This document shows positions 41,726 through 50,951 of a DNA stretch of 64,000 nt, in pieces. The position numbers and the translations under genes were made by a program. This DNA comes from Bordetella ansorpii (lineage in GTDB: Bacteria; Pseudomonadota; Gammaproteobacteria; Burkholderiales; Burkholderiaceae_B), in NCBI RefSeq assembly GCF_900078705.1, contig NZ_FKIF01000002.1:186001-250000 (forward strand), given 5' to 3'. Position 1 is the first letter of the stretch. Every line of letters starts with the position of its first letter. A model generated the notes under the pieces. The model saw only the letters and a program-made list of their open reading frames with translations. It had not been told where the DNA came from and ran no database searches.

Positions 41726-42709
41726 ATGCACAAGCGAATCTTCCTGTCCGCGCTGGCCGCGGCCCTCGTATCCGCCGCGGCGGCGCCGCTGGCGCAGGCC
41801 GCCGAAGCGTTTCCGTCCAAGCCGCTGATGCTGGTGGTTCCCTACCCGCCCGGCGGCCCCACCGATGCGATGGCCCGCACGCTGGCGGCCGAGATCTCGA
41901 ATTTCATCAGCCAGCCCATGATCGTGGAGAACCGCGCGGGCGCCAATGGCAACATCGGCGCCGAGTACGTGGCGCGCGCCACGCCCGACGGCTATACGCT
42001 GATGTTCGGCACCTCCGGCCCGCTTGCCATCAACAGCAGCCTGTACAGCAACCTGAACTACGACCCGGTCAAGAGCTACACCCCGGTGGTGAACGTGGGC
42101 TACCTGCCCAACATCCTGCTGGTGAACCCCAGCGTGCCGGCCAAGACGGTGCCCGGACTCGTGGCCTACTCGAAATCGCATCCGGGCAAGCTGACGTTCG
42201 CCTCTTCGGGCAGCGGCGCGTCGTCGCACCTGGCGGGCGTGATGTTCAACGGCATCGCGGGCACGGACATCCTGCACGTACCGTACAAGGGCACGGGGCC
42301 CGCCCTGACCGACCTGCTGGGCGGCCACGTCACCATGAGCTTCACCGACGTGCTGACGGCCAAGCCCTATGTGGAGAACGGCAGGCTGCGCGCGCTGGGC
42401 GTGACCACCGCCAAACGATCGCAGGCGCTGCCCGACGTGCCCACGGTGGCCGAACAGGGCTATGCCGGCTACGACGTCAGCGTGTTCTTCGGCATCGTGG
42501 CCCCGGCCGGTACGCCCGACGACCGCGTGCAGGTGCTGAACAAGGCCTTCGTGCAGGCCCTGAACTCCGACAAAGTGAAAGCGCTGTTCGCCGCGCAAGG
42601 CCTGGAATCCGCCGCGGACCACAGCCCGCAGGCGCTGGGCAGGTTCATCGCGCAGGAGAAGGCCAAGTGGAAAACGGTGGTCGAGAAGTCGGGCGCGCAA
42701 GTCAACTGA
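41726..42709 (+). CDS. Bug family tripartite tricarboxylate transporter substrate-binding protein
   Basis: Periplasmic binding protein, 327 residues from the ATG at 41726, which has AAAGGAG in place; the in-frame ATG at 41705 has none. Signal peptide cut near AQAAEAFPSKP (about residue 26). Bug marks: LMLVVPYPPGGPTDAMART, ENRAGANGNIGAEYVARA, VPYKGTGPALTDLLGGHVTM and VAPAGTPDDRV. Its place between the acyl-CoA dehydrogenase and CoA-transferase genes implies that it binds the acid used by this pathway. Confidence 0.92.
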   Translation: MHKRIFLSALAAALVSAAAAPLAQAAEAFPSKPLMLVVPYPPGGPTDAMARTLAAEISNFISQPMIVENRAGANGNIGAEYVARATPDGYTLMFGTSGPLAINSSLYSNLNYDPVKSYTPVVNVGYLPNILLVNPSVPAKTVPGLVAYSKSHPGKLTFASSGSGASSHLAGVMFNGIAGTDILHVPYKGTGPALTDLLGGHVTMSFTDVLTAKPYVENGRLRALGVTTAKRSQALPDVPTVAEQGYAGYDVSVFFGIVAPAGTPDDRVQVLNKAFVQALNSDKVKALFAAQGLESAADHSPQALGRFIAQEKAKWKTVVEKSGAQVN

Positions 42710-42719
42710 GGAACACGGC

Positions 42720-43862
42720 ATGAGCAGTGCAATCAACATGGGCTCGCTGGCCGGGCTGCGCGTGCTGGACCTGTCGCGCATCCTGGGCGGCCCTTATTGC
42801 GGGCAGATCCTGGGCGATCACGGCGCCGACGTGCTGAAGGTCGAACCGCCGCAGGGCGACGACACCCGCACGTGGGGGCCGCCGTTTCGCGACGGGGTGG
42901 CATCCTACTACTTCGGTTTGAACCGCAACAAGCGCGTGCAGCACCTGGACCTGACGACCGGGCCCGACCGCGAGCGCCTGCTCGAACTGATCGGCCAGGC
43001 CGACGTGCTGCTGGAGAACTTCAAGATCGGCACCATGGAACGCTGGGGCCTGGGCTACGAGACGCTGTCGCAGCGCTTTCCACGCCTGATCTGGTGCCGT
43101 GTGTCGGGCTTCGGCGCCGATGGCCCCCTGGGCGCGCTGCCGGGCTACGACGCGGCCATCCAGGCGATGAGCGGCCTCATGAGCGTCAACGGCGAAGCCG
43201 GTGGAGAGCCCCTGCGCGTGGGGCTGCCGGTGGTGGACATGGTGACGGGGCTGAACGCCGTGATCGGCATCCTGCTGGCCTTGAATGAACGGCAACGCAG
43301 CGGACAGGGGCAGTTCGTCGAGGCCGCGCTGTACGACAGCGGCCTGTCGCTGCTGCATCCGCATGCGGCCAACTGGTTCATGGACGGACGCGAGCCTGCG
43401 CGCACGGGCAATGCGCATCCCAACATTTATCCGTACGACACGTTCCGCACGGGCACCGAGCCGCTGTTCCTGGCGGTGGGCAACGACCGCCAGTTCGCCA
43501 GCCTGTGCGGCGTGCTGGGCCAGCCGGCGCTGGCGCGGGACGAGCGCTTCATCAGCGCGGGCGGGCGGTCGACGAACCGGACCGCGCTGAAGGCCGCGCT
43601 GGAAGCCGCGCTGGCGGACTTCGAGGCCGAGAGCCTGGTGCGGCAGTTGATGGCCGCCAACGTGCCGGCCGCGCCTGTCCTGCCCGTGGACGCCGCGCTG
43701 AACCATCCCCACACGGCGCACCGCGAGATGGTGGTCGAGATGGGCGAGCACTATCGCGGCCTGGCATCGCCCGTGAAACTGGGCCGCACGCCGGCCACCT
43801 ACCGGCACGCCCCGCTGACGCCAGGCCAGGATTTCGATCCGCTGCCCGAGGAATCCGTGTGA
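42720..43862 (+). CDS. CaiB/BaiF family (class III) CoA-transferase
   Basis: 380 residues. Class III CoA-transferases swap CoA between a donor thioester and a free acid through an aspartyl-CoA intermediate. The catalytic aspartate is residue 144 in LPGYDAAIQAMSGLM; other marks are RVLDLSRILGGPYCGQILGDHGADVLKVEPP (by landmarks), LNRNKRVQHLDL and VSGFGADGPLG. It starts 10 bases after the Bug gene and likely activates the imported substrate for the dehydrogenase. Confidence 0.92.
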   Translation: MSSAINMGSLAGLRVLDLSRILGGPYCGQILGDHGADVLKVEPPQGDDTRTWGPPFRDGVASYYFGLNRNKRVQHLDLTTGPDRERLLELIGQADVLLENFKIGTMERWGLGYETLSQRFPRLIWCRVSGFGADGPLGALPGYDAAIQAMSGLMSVNGEAGGEPLRVGLPVVDMVTGLNAVIGILLALNERQRSGQGQFVEAALYDSGLSLLHPHAANWFMDGREPARTGNAHPNIYPYDTFRTGTEPLFLAVGNDRQFASLCGVLGQPALARDERFISAGGRSTNRTALKAALEAALADFEAESLVRQLMAANVPAAPVLPVDAALNHPHTAHREMVVEMGEHYRGLASPVKLGRTPATYRHAPLTPGQDFDPLPEESV

Positions 43863-43933
43863 CGCGAAGACAACAAAGCGACTTCGGGAAGTTCTGAAAT
43901 CCGGACGCGCATGCACACCTTCGTTTTTTCGTG

Positions 43934-43939
43934 CATAAT
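43934..43939 (+). promoter_or_regulatory. -10 box of tRNA-Asn
   Basis: CATAAT 14 bases before the tRNA, in an AT-rich stretch after TTTTTTCG. No good -35 was seen. Confidence 0.4.
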
Positions 43940-43953
43940 CGCGGTCCTCTTGA

Positions 43954-44029
43954 TCCCTGATAGCTCAGTCGGTAGAGCGACGGACTGTTAATCCGCAGGT
44001 CACTGGTTCGAATCCAGTTCGGGGAGCCA
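43954..44029 (+). tRNA. tRNA-Asn (anticodon GTT)
   Basis: 76 bases with encoded CCA. Acceptor stem TCCCTGA/TCGGGGA with one T-G pair, D arm GCTCAGTCGGTAGAGC, anticodon loop CTGTTAA, T arm CTGGTTCGAATCCAG. Confidence 0.97.
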
Positions 44030-44201
44030 AAGCATTCAGCAAGAACGACGGCCTTCTGGTGGCGACACCATTTGGCCGTTTTTCTTTTGCCCGCCGCGGC
44101 GGCTCGCGGCAGGGGAACGTCCCCGGCATCCGGCACTCCAATAGGCATCTACAATAGTAGGCCGCCCAAGCGGCGCCGCCGTTCTGCCAGGAATGCCCAT
44201 C

Positions 44202-44594
44202 ATGCCGCCTGTCGACACCGCCTCGTACGAAAACGCTTATTCCGAGCGCCGTTTCTGGCGCAAGCTGGGCGGCCAGGCCTCTGCCGCCGGACGCCAGGCG
44301 CTGGAGAAGGCGCTGTGGCTGTACTACGCCGCGCAAAGCCCGGACACGCCCAAATGGGCGCGCCGCACCATCTACGGCGCCCTGGGCTATTTCGTGCTGC
44401 CGCTGGATGCCATTCCCGATTTCGCGCCGCTGGTGGGCTATACGGACGACCTGACCGTGATGGCCGCGGCGCTCACCGCCGTGGCCTTCGCCATCGACGA
44501 CAAGGTCAAGCAACGCGCCAACGACACGCTGGCGCGCTGGATGGGCGGCAAGCCTCTCCCCGAGGGCGCTGTCCATAAAGATGCCGCCATCTGA
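44202..44594 (+). CDS. DUF1232 (YkvA-like) membrane-associated protein
   Basis: 130 residues from the ATG at 44202, which is nine bases after an AGGA; the in-frame ATG at 44193 touches that AGGA and is less likely. The DUF1232 core is WARRTIYGALGYFVLPLDAIPDFAPLVGYTDDLTVMAAAL (by landmarks: LPLDAIPD, GYTDD). A hydrophobic helix pair surrounds it. The function of the family is unknown. It overlaps the next gene (start 44581). Confidence 0.88.
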   Translation: MPPVDTASYENAYSERRFWRKLGGQASAAGRQALEKALWLYYAAQSPDTPKWARRTIYGALGYFVLPLDAIPDFAPLVGYTDDLTVMAAALTAVAFAIDDKVKQRANDTLARWMGGKPLPEGAVHKDAAI

Positions 44595-46026
44595 CGCAGT
44601 CCGGCCAGCAGAAGTCCTGGCTGACGAAGCCCGACAGGAAGAAGGCACCGCCTCGCACTGGCTGGCCGAGGCCGTCCGGCTGCGCGAGGCGCACTGGGGC
44701 CCGCTGGAAGATGCCGACGCCGTGCGACAGGCCCGCCTGGCGGGTGGCACGCTGACCTCCCGCATCCTGCTGCGCGCGCGCCTGCTGGCGCGCCGCGAAG
44801 GCCTGGACGCGCTGGTGGGCCGCTGGCGCCAGGGCGCGGCCCTCACCTTCATCCTGCTGGTGCTGGCCACCCTGCTGGCCGGCGCCGGCGCCGCGCTGGG
44901 CGCCCTGGGTGACGGTAGCCGTCCCGTCAACGTGCTGTGGGCCGCCGGCGCGCTGCTGGGCCTGCATGCGCTGATGTTCGTGCTGTGGGCAAGCACTTTC
45001 GCGATCCGCCGGAGCGGCGCCACCGGCTTGGGCCGGCTGTGGCTGTGGACAACCCGAAAGCTGGCGCGCGGCCCCGACTCCGCACTGGTGCCGCAGGCGC
45101 TGTTGAACCTGCTGGCCCGCGCGGGCGCGCTGCGCTGGCTGTTCGGCGCGGTCAGCCACCTGCTGTGGCTGGCGGCGCTGTGCGCCGCGCTGGCCGTGCT
45201 GCTGGCCATGCTGTCCACCGCCAGCTACCGCTTCGTCTGGGCCACCACGCTGCTGCAGCCCGAGGCCTTCGTGGGCCTGGTGGCCGGGCTGGGATGGCTG
45301 CCGGCCCAGTTCGGCTTTGCCGCGCCAGATCCGGCCGTGGTGCGGGCCAGCGATGGCATGCAGGCCCTGCCCGCCGGCGCGCAGGCGCAATGGGCCGTGT
45401 GGCTGCTGGGCCAGGTGGTGTGCTACGGCATCGTGCCGCGCCTGCTGGCGGGCCTGGGCTGCGTCATCATGGCCGCCCGCGCGCTGCGCCGCCTGCGCAT
45501 CGACACCCAACTGCCGGGCTACACGGCCCTGCGGGACCGCCTGCGGCCGCCCACCGAATCCATCGGCCTGGATCGACCCTCCGGGCCGTTGCGCACGCCG
45601 GCCGTGGTCGCCGCGCAGGCCTTGCCCGATCTGTCCGGCCAGGCGGTGCTGGCCGGCGTCGAACTGCCGCCCGGCTCGCCATGGCCGCCGGCCGCGCTGC
45701 CCGCGCAGGCCCACGACGCCGGCATCCTGGACACGCGCGAGCAGCGCAACGCCCTGCTGGACACGCTGGCGCGCACGGCCGCGCCCCGCCTGCTGCTGGC
45801 CTGCGATGCGCACCAGACCCCCGACCGGGGCACGCTGGCGCTGATCGCGGACCTGTCCGGCAAGGCCGCTCGGACGCGCGTCTGGCTGTCGGCCGGCTTC
45901 AATGAAAACGCGGGCATGGACCGCTCGGCCACCTGGCGCGCTCGCCTCCAGGAAGCAGGATTGCCGCCCGATGCCATCGTGGCCGACGCCGACGCCCCGC
46001 TGACCTGGCTGGAGACCACCCACTGA
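44581..46026 (+). CDS. DUF2868 domain membrane protein
   Basis: 481 residues. A soluble N-terminal part (about 1-80) contains WLAEAVRLREAHWGPLED and the helix ILLRARLLARREGLDALVGRW; four or five membrane helices follow (about residues 83-107, 116-141, 184-211, 270-310). The C-terminal soluble domain (about 340-481) has TPAVVAAQALPDLSG, GILDTREQRNALLDTLA and LIADLSGKAARTRVWLSAG. It matches the DUF2868 family as I know it. This family is normally followed directly by a DUF3482 GTPase gene; here that gene is 5 kb away at 51035. Probably a membrane partner of the GTPase; the function is unknown. Confidence 0.82.
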   Translation: MPPSDAVRPAEVLADEARQEEGTASHWLAEAVRLREAHWGPLEDADAVRQARLAGGTLTSRILLRARLLARREGLDALVGRWRQGAALTFILLVLATLLAGAGAALGALGDGSRPVNVLWAAGALLGLHALMFVLWASTFAIRRSGATGLGRLWLWTTRKLARGPDSALVPQALLNLLARAGALRWLFGAVSHLLWLAALCAALAVLLAMLSTASYRFVWATTLLQPEAFVGLVAGLGWLPAQFGFAAPDPAVVRASDGMQALPAGAQAQWAVWLLGQVVCYGIVPRLLAGLGCVIMAARALRRLRIDTQLPGYTALRDRLRPPTESIGLDRPSGPLRTPAVVAAQALPDLSGQAVLAGVELPPGSPWPPAALPAQAHDAGILDTREQRNALLDTLARTAAPRLLLACDAHQTPDRGTLALIADLSGKAARTRVWLSAGFNENAGMDRSATWRARLQEAGLPPDAIVADADAPLTWLETTH

Positions 46027-46111
46027 CGGCGGCGTGGACGCGCGGGGCATGGCCCCCCTGGCCAGGACTGGCGTGCGTCGCGCCGGCATGGCACTGAAGC
46101 CCGCTACGGAG

Positions 46112-46900
46112 TCAGAGTCCCGGGTAGCGCCCCGGCGTCGTGCCGAAGGTACGCCGGAACAATGCGATGAACGCGCTGACGCTCTCGTAGCCCAGGTCCA
46201 GCGCCACGGCGGTCACGGCGTTGCCCGCCGCCAGCAGCTCCAGGGCGCGCAGCAGGCGCACGCGCTGGCGCCATGCCGTAAAACTGAATCCGGTCTCGCT
46301 GACGAACCGCCGCATCAGGGTGCGCGGGGCCAGGCCGGCCCATTGCGCCCAATCCCCCAGCGGGCGCGCGTCATCGGGAGCATCGCACAAGGCTTGCGCG
46401 ATCCGCCGCAGGCGGGCATCGCGCGGCATGGGCAGGCCCAGCGCCTCATGCGGCAAGGTGCGGATCTCGTCGAGCACCACACCCCCCAGCCGGTGCTGCG
46501 CCGCATCCAGTGCATCGCTGCCCGCGGGCCAGGCCGCCACGCGGACGACGGCTTCGCGCAACAGGCCCGAAACCGCGAGAATGCAGGGCGCCTGGGGCAG
46601 GCCGCCGCACGCGTGCGGCGCCACATAGACGCTCCACCCCGCGAACGGCCCGTGCGAACGCAGGCCGTGGGCCACGTCCGGCGGAATCCATACGGCATGC
46701 GTGGCCGGCACGACCCACTGGCCATCGCCCGCCGCCACCGACAGCAGACCGCGTGTCGCGCCCAGCAACTGGCCCCGTGCGTGATGGTGAGAGGCAGTAA
46801 TGCGCGGCACGCCTTCCTGCCAAAGCGCGGCCACGATGAAGGGGCCACCGGTGGCTGAAGCCTGCCCGGACGTGATGGCGGGAACCTGCATGAATGGCAT
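46112..46900 (-). CDS. AraC family transcriptional regulator
   Basis: 262 residues: an N-terminal cupin-like sensing domain (about 1-100; HHHARGQLLGATRGLLSV, VVPATHAVWIPPDVAHGL) and a C-terminal double HTH (about 165-262; PLGDWAQWAGLAPRTLMRRFVSETGFSF, ALDLGYESVSAFIALFRRTFGTTPGRY by landmarks). The cupin plus AraC build is typical of regulators of efflux or metabolic genes. It is divergent from the small gene at 46989. Start at 46900; a second ATG nine bases in is possible. Confidence 0.9.
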   Translation of the reverse strand: MPFMQVPAITSGQASATGGPFIVAALWQEGVPRITASHHHARGQLLGATRGLLSVAAGDGQWVVPATHAVWIPPDVAHGLRSHGPFAGWSVYVAPHACGGLPQAPCILAVSGLLREAVVRVAAWPAGSDALDAAQHRLGGVVLDEIRTLPHEALGLPMPRDARLRRIAQALCDAPDDARPLGDWAQWAGLAPRTLMRRFVSETGFSFTAWRQRVRLLRALELLAAGNAVTAVALDLGYESVSAFIALFRRTFGTTPGRYPGL

Positions 46901-46988
46901 ATTCGAGCTATTGAATGGCCTTTATAGCGCAGCCAGGCCAAACGGATCCGCCTAAAGTGGCAGTCATCACTTATCCACAGGCCCCCTC

Positions 46989-47255
46989 ATGCGCGCCGAA
47001 GACCTCCTCCCCGATCACGCCAACCACGTCGAACGCGACGGCGTCGCCATCCGCAAGGGCAGCGTCGGCGCGTTTCTCATCAACGCTCGCGCCTGGAGCG
47101 ATCCCGGCACGAGCGCCACCGATCGCAAGGCAGCGCAACGCGATATCCTGGAAGCGCTGCCCGCATTACGCGCGCTGGGCCTGTTCGACGTCCTGTCCAT
47201 TGCCGACCCCGCCCTGCGCCGCCTGGTCGACGAGCAAGAAAAACAACAGTCCTGA
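46989..47255 (+). CDS. small conserved protein of unknown function
   Basis: 88 residues, no signal peptide or membrane helix. Recognisable order: MRAEDLLPDHANHVERDGVAIRKGS, VGAFLINARAWSD, then a helical ALPALRALGLFDVLSI end. I recognise the style (DGVxxRKGSVxAFLxNA) from other proteobacterial small proteins but know no function. It lies between the divergent AraC gene and fnr, and its 3' end is 19 bases from the FNR box of fnr. Confidence 0.7.
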   Translation: MRAEDLLPDHANHVERDGVAIRKGSVGAFLINARAWSDPGTSATDRKAAQRDILEALPALRALGLFDVLSIADPALRRLVDEQEKQQS

Positions 47256-47273
47256 GGACGAAATCGCCAAACC

Positions 47274-47315
47274 TTGCTCTGGATCAAATACCCCTACTAT
47301 AAATAGGGGTATGAT
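47274..47315 (+). promoter_or_regulatory. FNR-dependent promoter of fnr with an extra inverted repeat
   Basis: TTGCT-CTGG-ATCAA (47274-47287) matches the FNR/ANR box TTGAT-N4-ATCAA at nine of ten arm positions. Its centre is 41.5 bases before a predicted start at about 47322, fed by the -10 TATGAT (47310-47315): a class II FNR site, so FNR would control itself. Between them, ATACCCCTA-N7-TAGGGGTAT (47288-47312) is a perfect 9-bp inverted repeat overlapping the -10, probably for a second regulator. Confidence 0.75.
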
Positions 47316-47349
47316 GGTGACGACTCAGCGCCCGACACAGGCTTTCGCC

Positions 47350-48084
47350 ATGCTTCCCCTGACCCTCTCCTCTTGCCCTGGCGCCGCCCCGCGGTCGGCC
47401 GATCCCGTTGCGTGCTCGAACTGCGCGCTGCGCGACGTCTGCATGCCCGATGACCTGACGCCGGCGGACTTCGAGCGCCTGGACGCGCTGGTCTGCGCCT
47501 CGCGCAAGGTCTCGCGCGGCGAGACGCTGTACCGCCAGGGCGATGCCTTCCGCAACCTGTACGCGATCAAGGCCGGCGCCTTCAAGACGGTGGTCACGCT
47601 GCGCGACGGCCGCGAACAGATCACGGGCTTTCACATCGCGGGCGAGCCGCTGGGCCTGGACGGCATCCACGCCAGCGAGCACACCGCCGACGCCGTGGCG
47701 CTGGAAGACGGCATGCTGTGCATCATCCCCTACGGCCGCCTGGAACGCCTGTGCGGCGAGATGCGCGCCATGCAGCGCCACCTGCATCGCCTGATGAGCG
47801 GCGAAATCGTGCGCGCCTCGCAACTGATGGCCTTGCTGGGCAGCATGCGAGCCGAGGAACGCGTATCGGCCTTCCTGCTCAACCTCTCGCAACGGCTGCG
47901 CGCGGTGCGCCATGCCGACATGGAATTCAAGCTGCGCATGTCGCGCGAAGAGATCGGCAGCTACCTCGGCATGAAGCTGGAAACCGTCAGCCGCATGCTG
48001 TCGCGCTTCCAGGACGAGAAGCTGATCGAGGTGCGCGGCAAGCTGATCCGCATCCTCGACGCGGACCGGCTGCAGCGCGTCTGA
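47350..48084 (+). CDS. fnr: FNR/ANR-type oxygen-sensing regulator
   Basis: CRP/FNR family activator that senses oxygen through a 4Fe-4S cluster. 244 residues from the ATG at 47350 (MLPLTLSSCP), chosen because the predicted transcript starts near 47322, after the earlier in-frame ATGs (47311, 47314). Cluster cysteines 22, 25 and 31 in VACSNCALRDVC and 124 in DGMLCIIPYG align with FNR C20/C23/C29/C122. The cyclic-nucleotide-like barrel and the HTH IGSYLGMKLETVSRMLSRFQ, with the Glu/Ser/Arg recognition residues for TTGAT, are intact. It is convergent with hemF. Confidence 0.95.
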   Translation: MLPLTLSSCPGAAPRSADPVACSNCALRDVCMPDDLTPADFERLDALVCASRKVSRGETLYRQGDAFRNLYAIKAGAFKTVVTLRDGREQITGFHIAGEPLGLDGIHASEHTADAVALEDGMLCIIPYGRLERLCGEMRAMQRHLHRLMSGEIVRASQLMALLGSMRAEERVSAFLLNLSQRLRAVRHADMEFKLRMSREEIGSYLGMKLETVSRMLSRFQDEKLIEVRGKLIRILDADRLQRV

Positions 48085-48253
48085 GCGCGTGGCGCCGCAT
48101 CGACGAAACGGGTCAGGTCCCGGCGCCGCAAGCGGTGTGCGCCAGAGCACGGAGAAGCCGCGGCGCTGCTGGCCTTCCCGTTATCCAGGCAGGCCCGGGA
48201 CACGGTGAAGAAGACCGGACTGGGCCCGATCTCCCCGCCCGGAACCCGCGCGC

Positions 48254-49255
48254 TCAGCGCCCGCCTACCAGCCAGTCGCGCCGCACCAGGAAGTCGGCGT
48301 ACAGGCGCGCCTCGGCCGAGTCCGGCTCGGGCTGCCAGGCATAGCGCCACGTGGCGGAGGGCGGCATCGACATCAGGATCGACTCGGTGCGCCCGCCGCT
48401 TTGCAGGCCGAACAGCGTGCCGCGGTCCAGCACCAGGTTGAACTCGACGTACCGGCCACGCCGGTAGGCCTGGAAGTCGCGTTCGCGCTGGCCATACGGC
48501 GTGTCGCGGCGCAGTTTGGCAATGGGCAGGTACGCTCCCAGGAATGCATCGCCCACGCTGCGCACCATGGCGAAGTCGTCGTCGAAACCCAGTTCGCAGA
48601 AGTCGTCGAAGAAGATGCCGCCGACGCCGCGCGGTTCGCCACGATGCGGAAGATAGAAATAGTCGTCGCACCACAGCTTGAAGCTGCGGTAGAGATCCGC
48701 GCCGTACGGCAGCAAGGCATCGCGGCAGGCGCGGTGGAAATGCCGCGCATCGTCCTCGAAGCCATAGTGCGGCGTCAGGTCCATGCCGCCGCCGAACCAC
48801 CACACCGCAGGATGGCCCTTGGCTTGCGCGCAGAACAGCCGCACGTTCATGTGCACCGTCGGGCAGTATGGATTGCGCGGATGCAGCACCAGCGACACGC
48901 CCATGGCCTCGAAGGCGCGGCCGGCCAGGTGCGAACGGCCCGCGCTGGCCGAGGGCGGCAGCGCATCGCCATGCACGTGCGAAAAATTCACGCCGCCGCG
49001 CTCGAAGAACTGGCCGTCCTCGATCACGCACGAGCGGCCCTGGCCACGCAGGGCCTCGCCCGCCGGACGCGCCCATTCGTCGACCTCGAAACGCTCGCCG
49101 TCGAATTCGGAAAGCGCGGCGACGATGCGTTGCTGCAGGTCGACCAGATAGCCGCGCACGGCCAGCACGTCGATCGTCTCGTTCGCGGTGCTGTCGAAGG
49201 GAGTGATGCGCCGGCTCGCCGCGTGGTAAGCCTGTTCAGGTAGTGGGAATGCCAT
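48254..49255 (-). CDS. hemF: oxygen-dependent coproporphyrinogen III oxidase
   Basis: Heme pathway enzyme that decarboxylates coproporphyrinogen III using molecular oxygen. 333 residues. Signature regions: [60 protein letters not shown] (by landmarks), [20 protein letters not shown] and [35 protein letters not shown] (by landmarks). Its start overlaps the desaturase 3' end by 20 bases, so it is the last gene of an ompW-desaturase-hemF operon under a predicted FNR site. Confidence 0.96.
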   Translation of the reverse strand: MAFPLPEQAYHAASRRITPFDSTANETIDVLAVRGYLVDLQQRIVAALSEFDGERFEVDEWARPAGEALRGQGRSCVIEDGQFFERGGVNFSHVHGDALPPSASAGRSHLAGRAFEAMGVSLVLHPRNPYCPTVHMNVRLFCAQAKGHPAVWWFGGGMDLTPHYGFEDDARHFHRACRDALLPYGADLYRSFKLWCDDYFYLPHRGEPRGVGGIFFDDFCELGFDDDFAMVRSVGDAFLGAYLPIAKLRRDTPYGQRERDFQAYRRGRYVEFNLVLDRGTLFGLQSGGRTESILMSMPPSATWRYAWQPEPDSAEARLYADFLVRRDWLVGGR

Positions 49256-50303
49256 GGAAGTCGGTCCATTGATGAGTACGAAGGTCGTACAGCTTGCAGC
49301 GCCGGGCGGTGTCCAGGTACCAGCGCAGCGAGAAGGGCTGGATGACGATGCGGTCCGGCAGCATGTGCTCCAGCGTGCGCTGTGCCGTGCCCAGGCGGTA
49401 CAGCGGAATGCTCATGTCCACGTGATGCGCGGTGTGCTCCATGATGTGATGCAGCATGGCGCCGAACCGCCAAGGGAAAGTCAGGTGCACGGTGGTGGAG
49501 ACGAAGGGCTGCGCCTGGCCCCACGCCGTGCGGTCGTCGTACCAGCCCACGCGCACGTGCGTATGATGGGCGTACAGCACGAACCCCACCAACGAGCACC
49601 ACACGCAGAACGGCAGCGCCACGGCCAGGGCCAGCATCAACGGCACGGACTGGTCCGTCGCCACCGCCACCCAGCACACCAGGCCGATCACGACCGCGCC
49701 GAACGCCGCGACCAGCAGGCAATCGCGCAGGAACACCGGACGCCGCGTGGGCATCGACGCCCGGCTGGGAAAGAACAGCCGCCGCCACCAGATCTCGATG
49801 CCGTAATACAGCCCCGGCGCCCAACCGCTGCGATAGATGCGTTCCATCCATCGGCGCGGCCGCGACAGCGCGTCGAACTCGGCCTGCGTCAGCGGCGCCC
49901 AGACGAAGTCGAAGCCCTTCAGGTTGGTATAGCCGTGGTGCACCACGTTGTGCCCCACTTCCCACAGGCTGTAGGGCGTGAGCGACGGCAGGAAGGCGAT
50001 ACGGCCCACCCACCGGTTCAGGCGGCGCGACGGCGTCAGGCTCTGATGGCAGGCATCATGGGCAATGATGAAGAGGCGGCCGATGACCAGGCCCGCGGCA
50101 ACCCCGCAGAGAAGTTTCACCATCACGCTGCCGGCCAGCACCACGCCGGCCAGCGCGGCCGCCAGCATCGCGTAGTCGAGCATCAGCAACAGCACCGGAT
50201 ATGCGTAGGAGCGCGTCACCAGTGGCGCCAGCCGGTCGCGCAGCACCTTTCGATGCGGCAACGGGGCGTCCGGCGGAATCGGATCGCAGGAATGCTTCAT
50301 CAC
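49236..50303 (-). CDS. fatty acid desaturase (membrane di-iron type)
   Basis: Oxygen-requiring integral membrane desaturase or hydroxylase, 355 residues with about four membrane helices. The three histidine boxes are HDACHQ (near residue 82), HNVVHH (near 118) and HTAHH (near 291), plus an extra HHTH. The build is like the DesA group that makes unsaturated membrane lipids aerobically. It starts nine bases after ompW and overlaps hemF, so all three are probably co-transcribed. Exact position specificity cannot be told. Confidence 0.88.
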   Translation of the reverse strand: MMKHSCDPIPPDAPLPHRKVLRDRLAPLVTRSYAYPVLLLMLDYAMLAAALAGVVLAGSVMVKLLCGVAAGLVIGRLFIIAHDACHQSLTPSRRLNRWVGRIAFLPSLTPYSLWEVGHNVVHHGYTNLKGFDFVWAPLTQAEFDALSRPRRWMERIYRSGWAPGLYYGIEIWWRRLFFPSRASMPTRRPVFLRDCLLVAAFGAVVIGLVCWVAVATDQSVPLMLALAVALPFCVWCSLVGFVLYAHHTHVRVGWYDDRTAWGQAQPFVSTTVHLTFPWRFGAMLHHIMEHTAHHVDMSIPLYRLGTAQRTLEHMLPDRIVIQPFSLRWYLDTARRCKLYDLRTHQWTDFHGIPTT

Positions 50304-50312
50304 GAATCGACC

Positions 50313-50924
50313 TCAGAAGCGCCGGCCGATGCCCACGCCGACCAGCCACGGGTCGATCTTCAGCGTGCCGAGCGACGCGCCGGCCAGCGAGGCGTCGGTA
50401 CGGATCCACAGCTTCTTCACGTCCACGTTCATGAACCAGTCGTCGTCCAGGCCGATGTCCATACCGAGCTGCAGCGCGGGACCGAAGCTGTCGCGGTCGA
50501 TGCGCACGCGCTGCCCTCCCGCGGACAGGCTGTTGTCATAGAAACGCGTGTAGTTGATGCCCGCGCCCACGTACGGACGGAACTGGCCGTCCGGATTGAA
50601 GTGATATTGCAGCGTCAGCGTGGGCGGAAGCAGGCTGACCTTGCCCAGGCTGCCCGCGTTGGAGGTCACGCGGTGGCGCGTGACGCCCAGGATCAGTTCC
50701 GCGCCGATGTGGTCCGTGAACATGTAGGTCAGGTCCAGTTCGGGCACGGTCGACTGCTTGACACCCACGTCCAGCGCCGACAAGGTATTGTTGGTCGACG
50801 CGTCCGGCGCGATGTGCAGGGCACGCAGACGGACCAGGACGTCGCCTTCGGCGGCCAGGGTATTGCCGCCGGCCAAAGCCAACAGGGCGGCGACGCAGGC
50901 TATTCTGATGCTCTTCATGTTCAT
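50313..50924 (-). CDS. ompW: OmpW family outer membrane protein
   Basis: Eight-strand beta-barrel of 203 residues with a signal peptide (cut near NTLAAEGDV, about residue 25). OmpW marks: GDVLVRLRALHIAPD, LDLTYMFTDHIGAELILG, PTLTLQYHFNPDGQFRPYVGAGINYTRFY (by landmarks), GMDIGLDDDWFMNVDVKK and a terminal GRRF. OmpW is FNR-regulated in E. coli, and an FNR-like site is visible here too. Start: ATG at 50924; a second ATG two codons later is possible. Confidence 0.93.
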   Translation of the reverse strand: MNMKSIRIACVAALLALAGGNTLAAEGDVLVRLRALHIAPDASTNNTLSALDVGVKQSTVPELDLTYMFTDHIGAELILGVTRHRVTSNAGSLGKVSLLPPTLTLQYHFNPDGQFRPYVGAGINYTRFYDNSLSAGGQRVRIDRDSFGPALQLGMDIGLDDDWFMNVDVKKLWIRTDASLAGASLGTLKIDPWLVGVGIGRRF

Positions 50925-50951
50925 GATTACGCTCTCGTTGAGGATGCAGCC

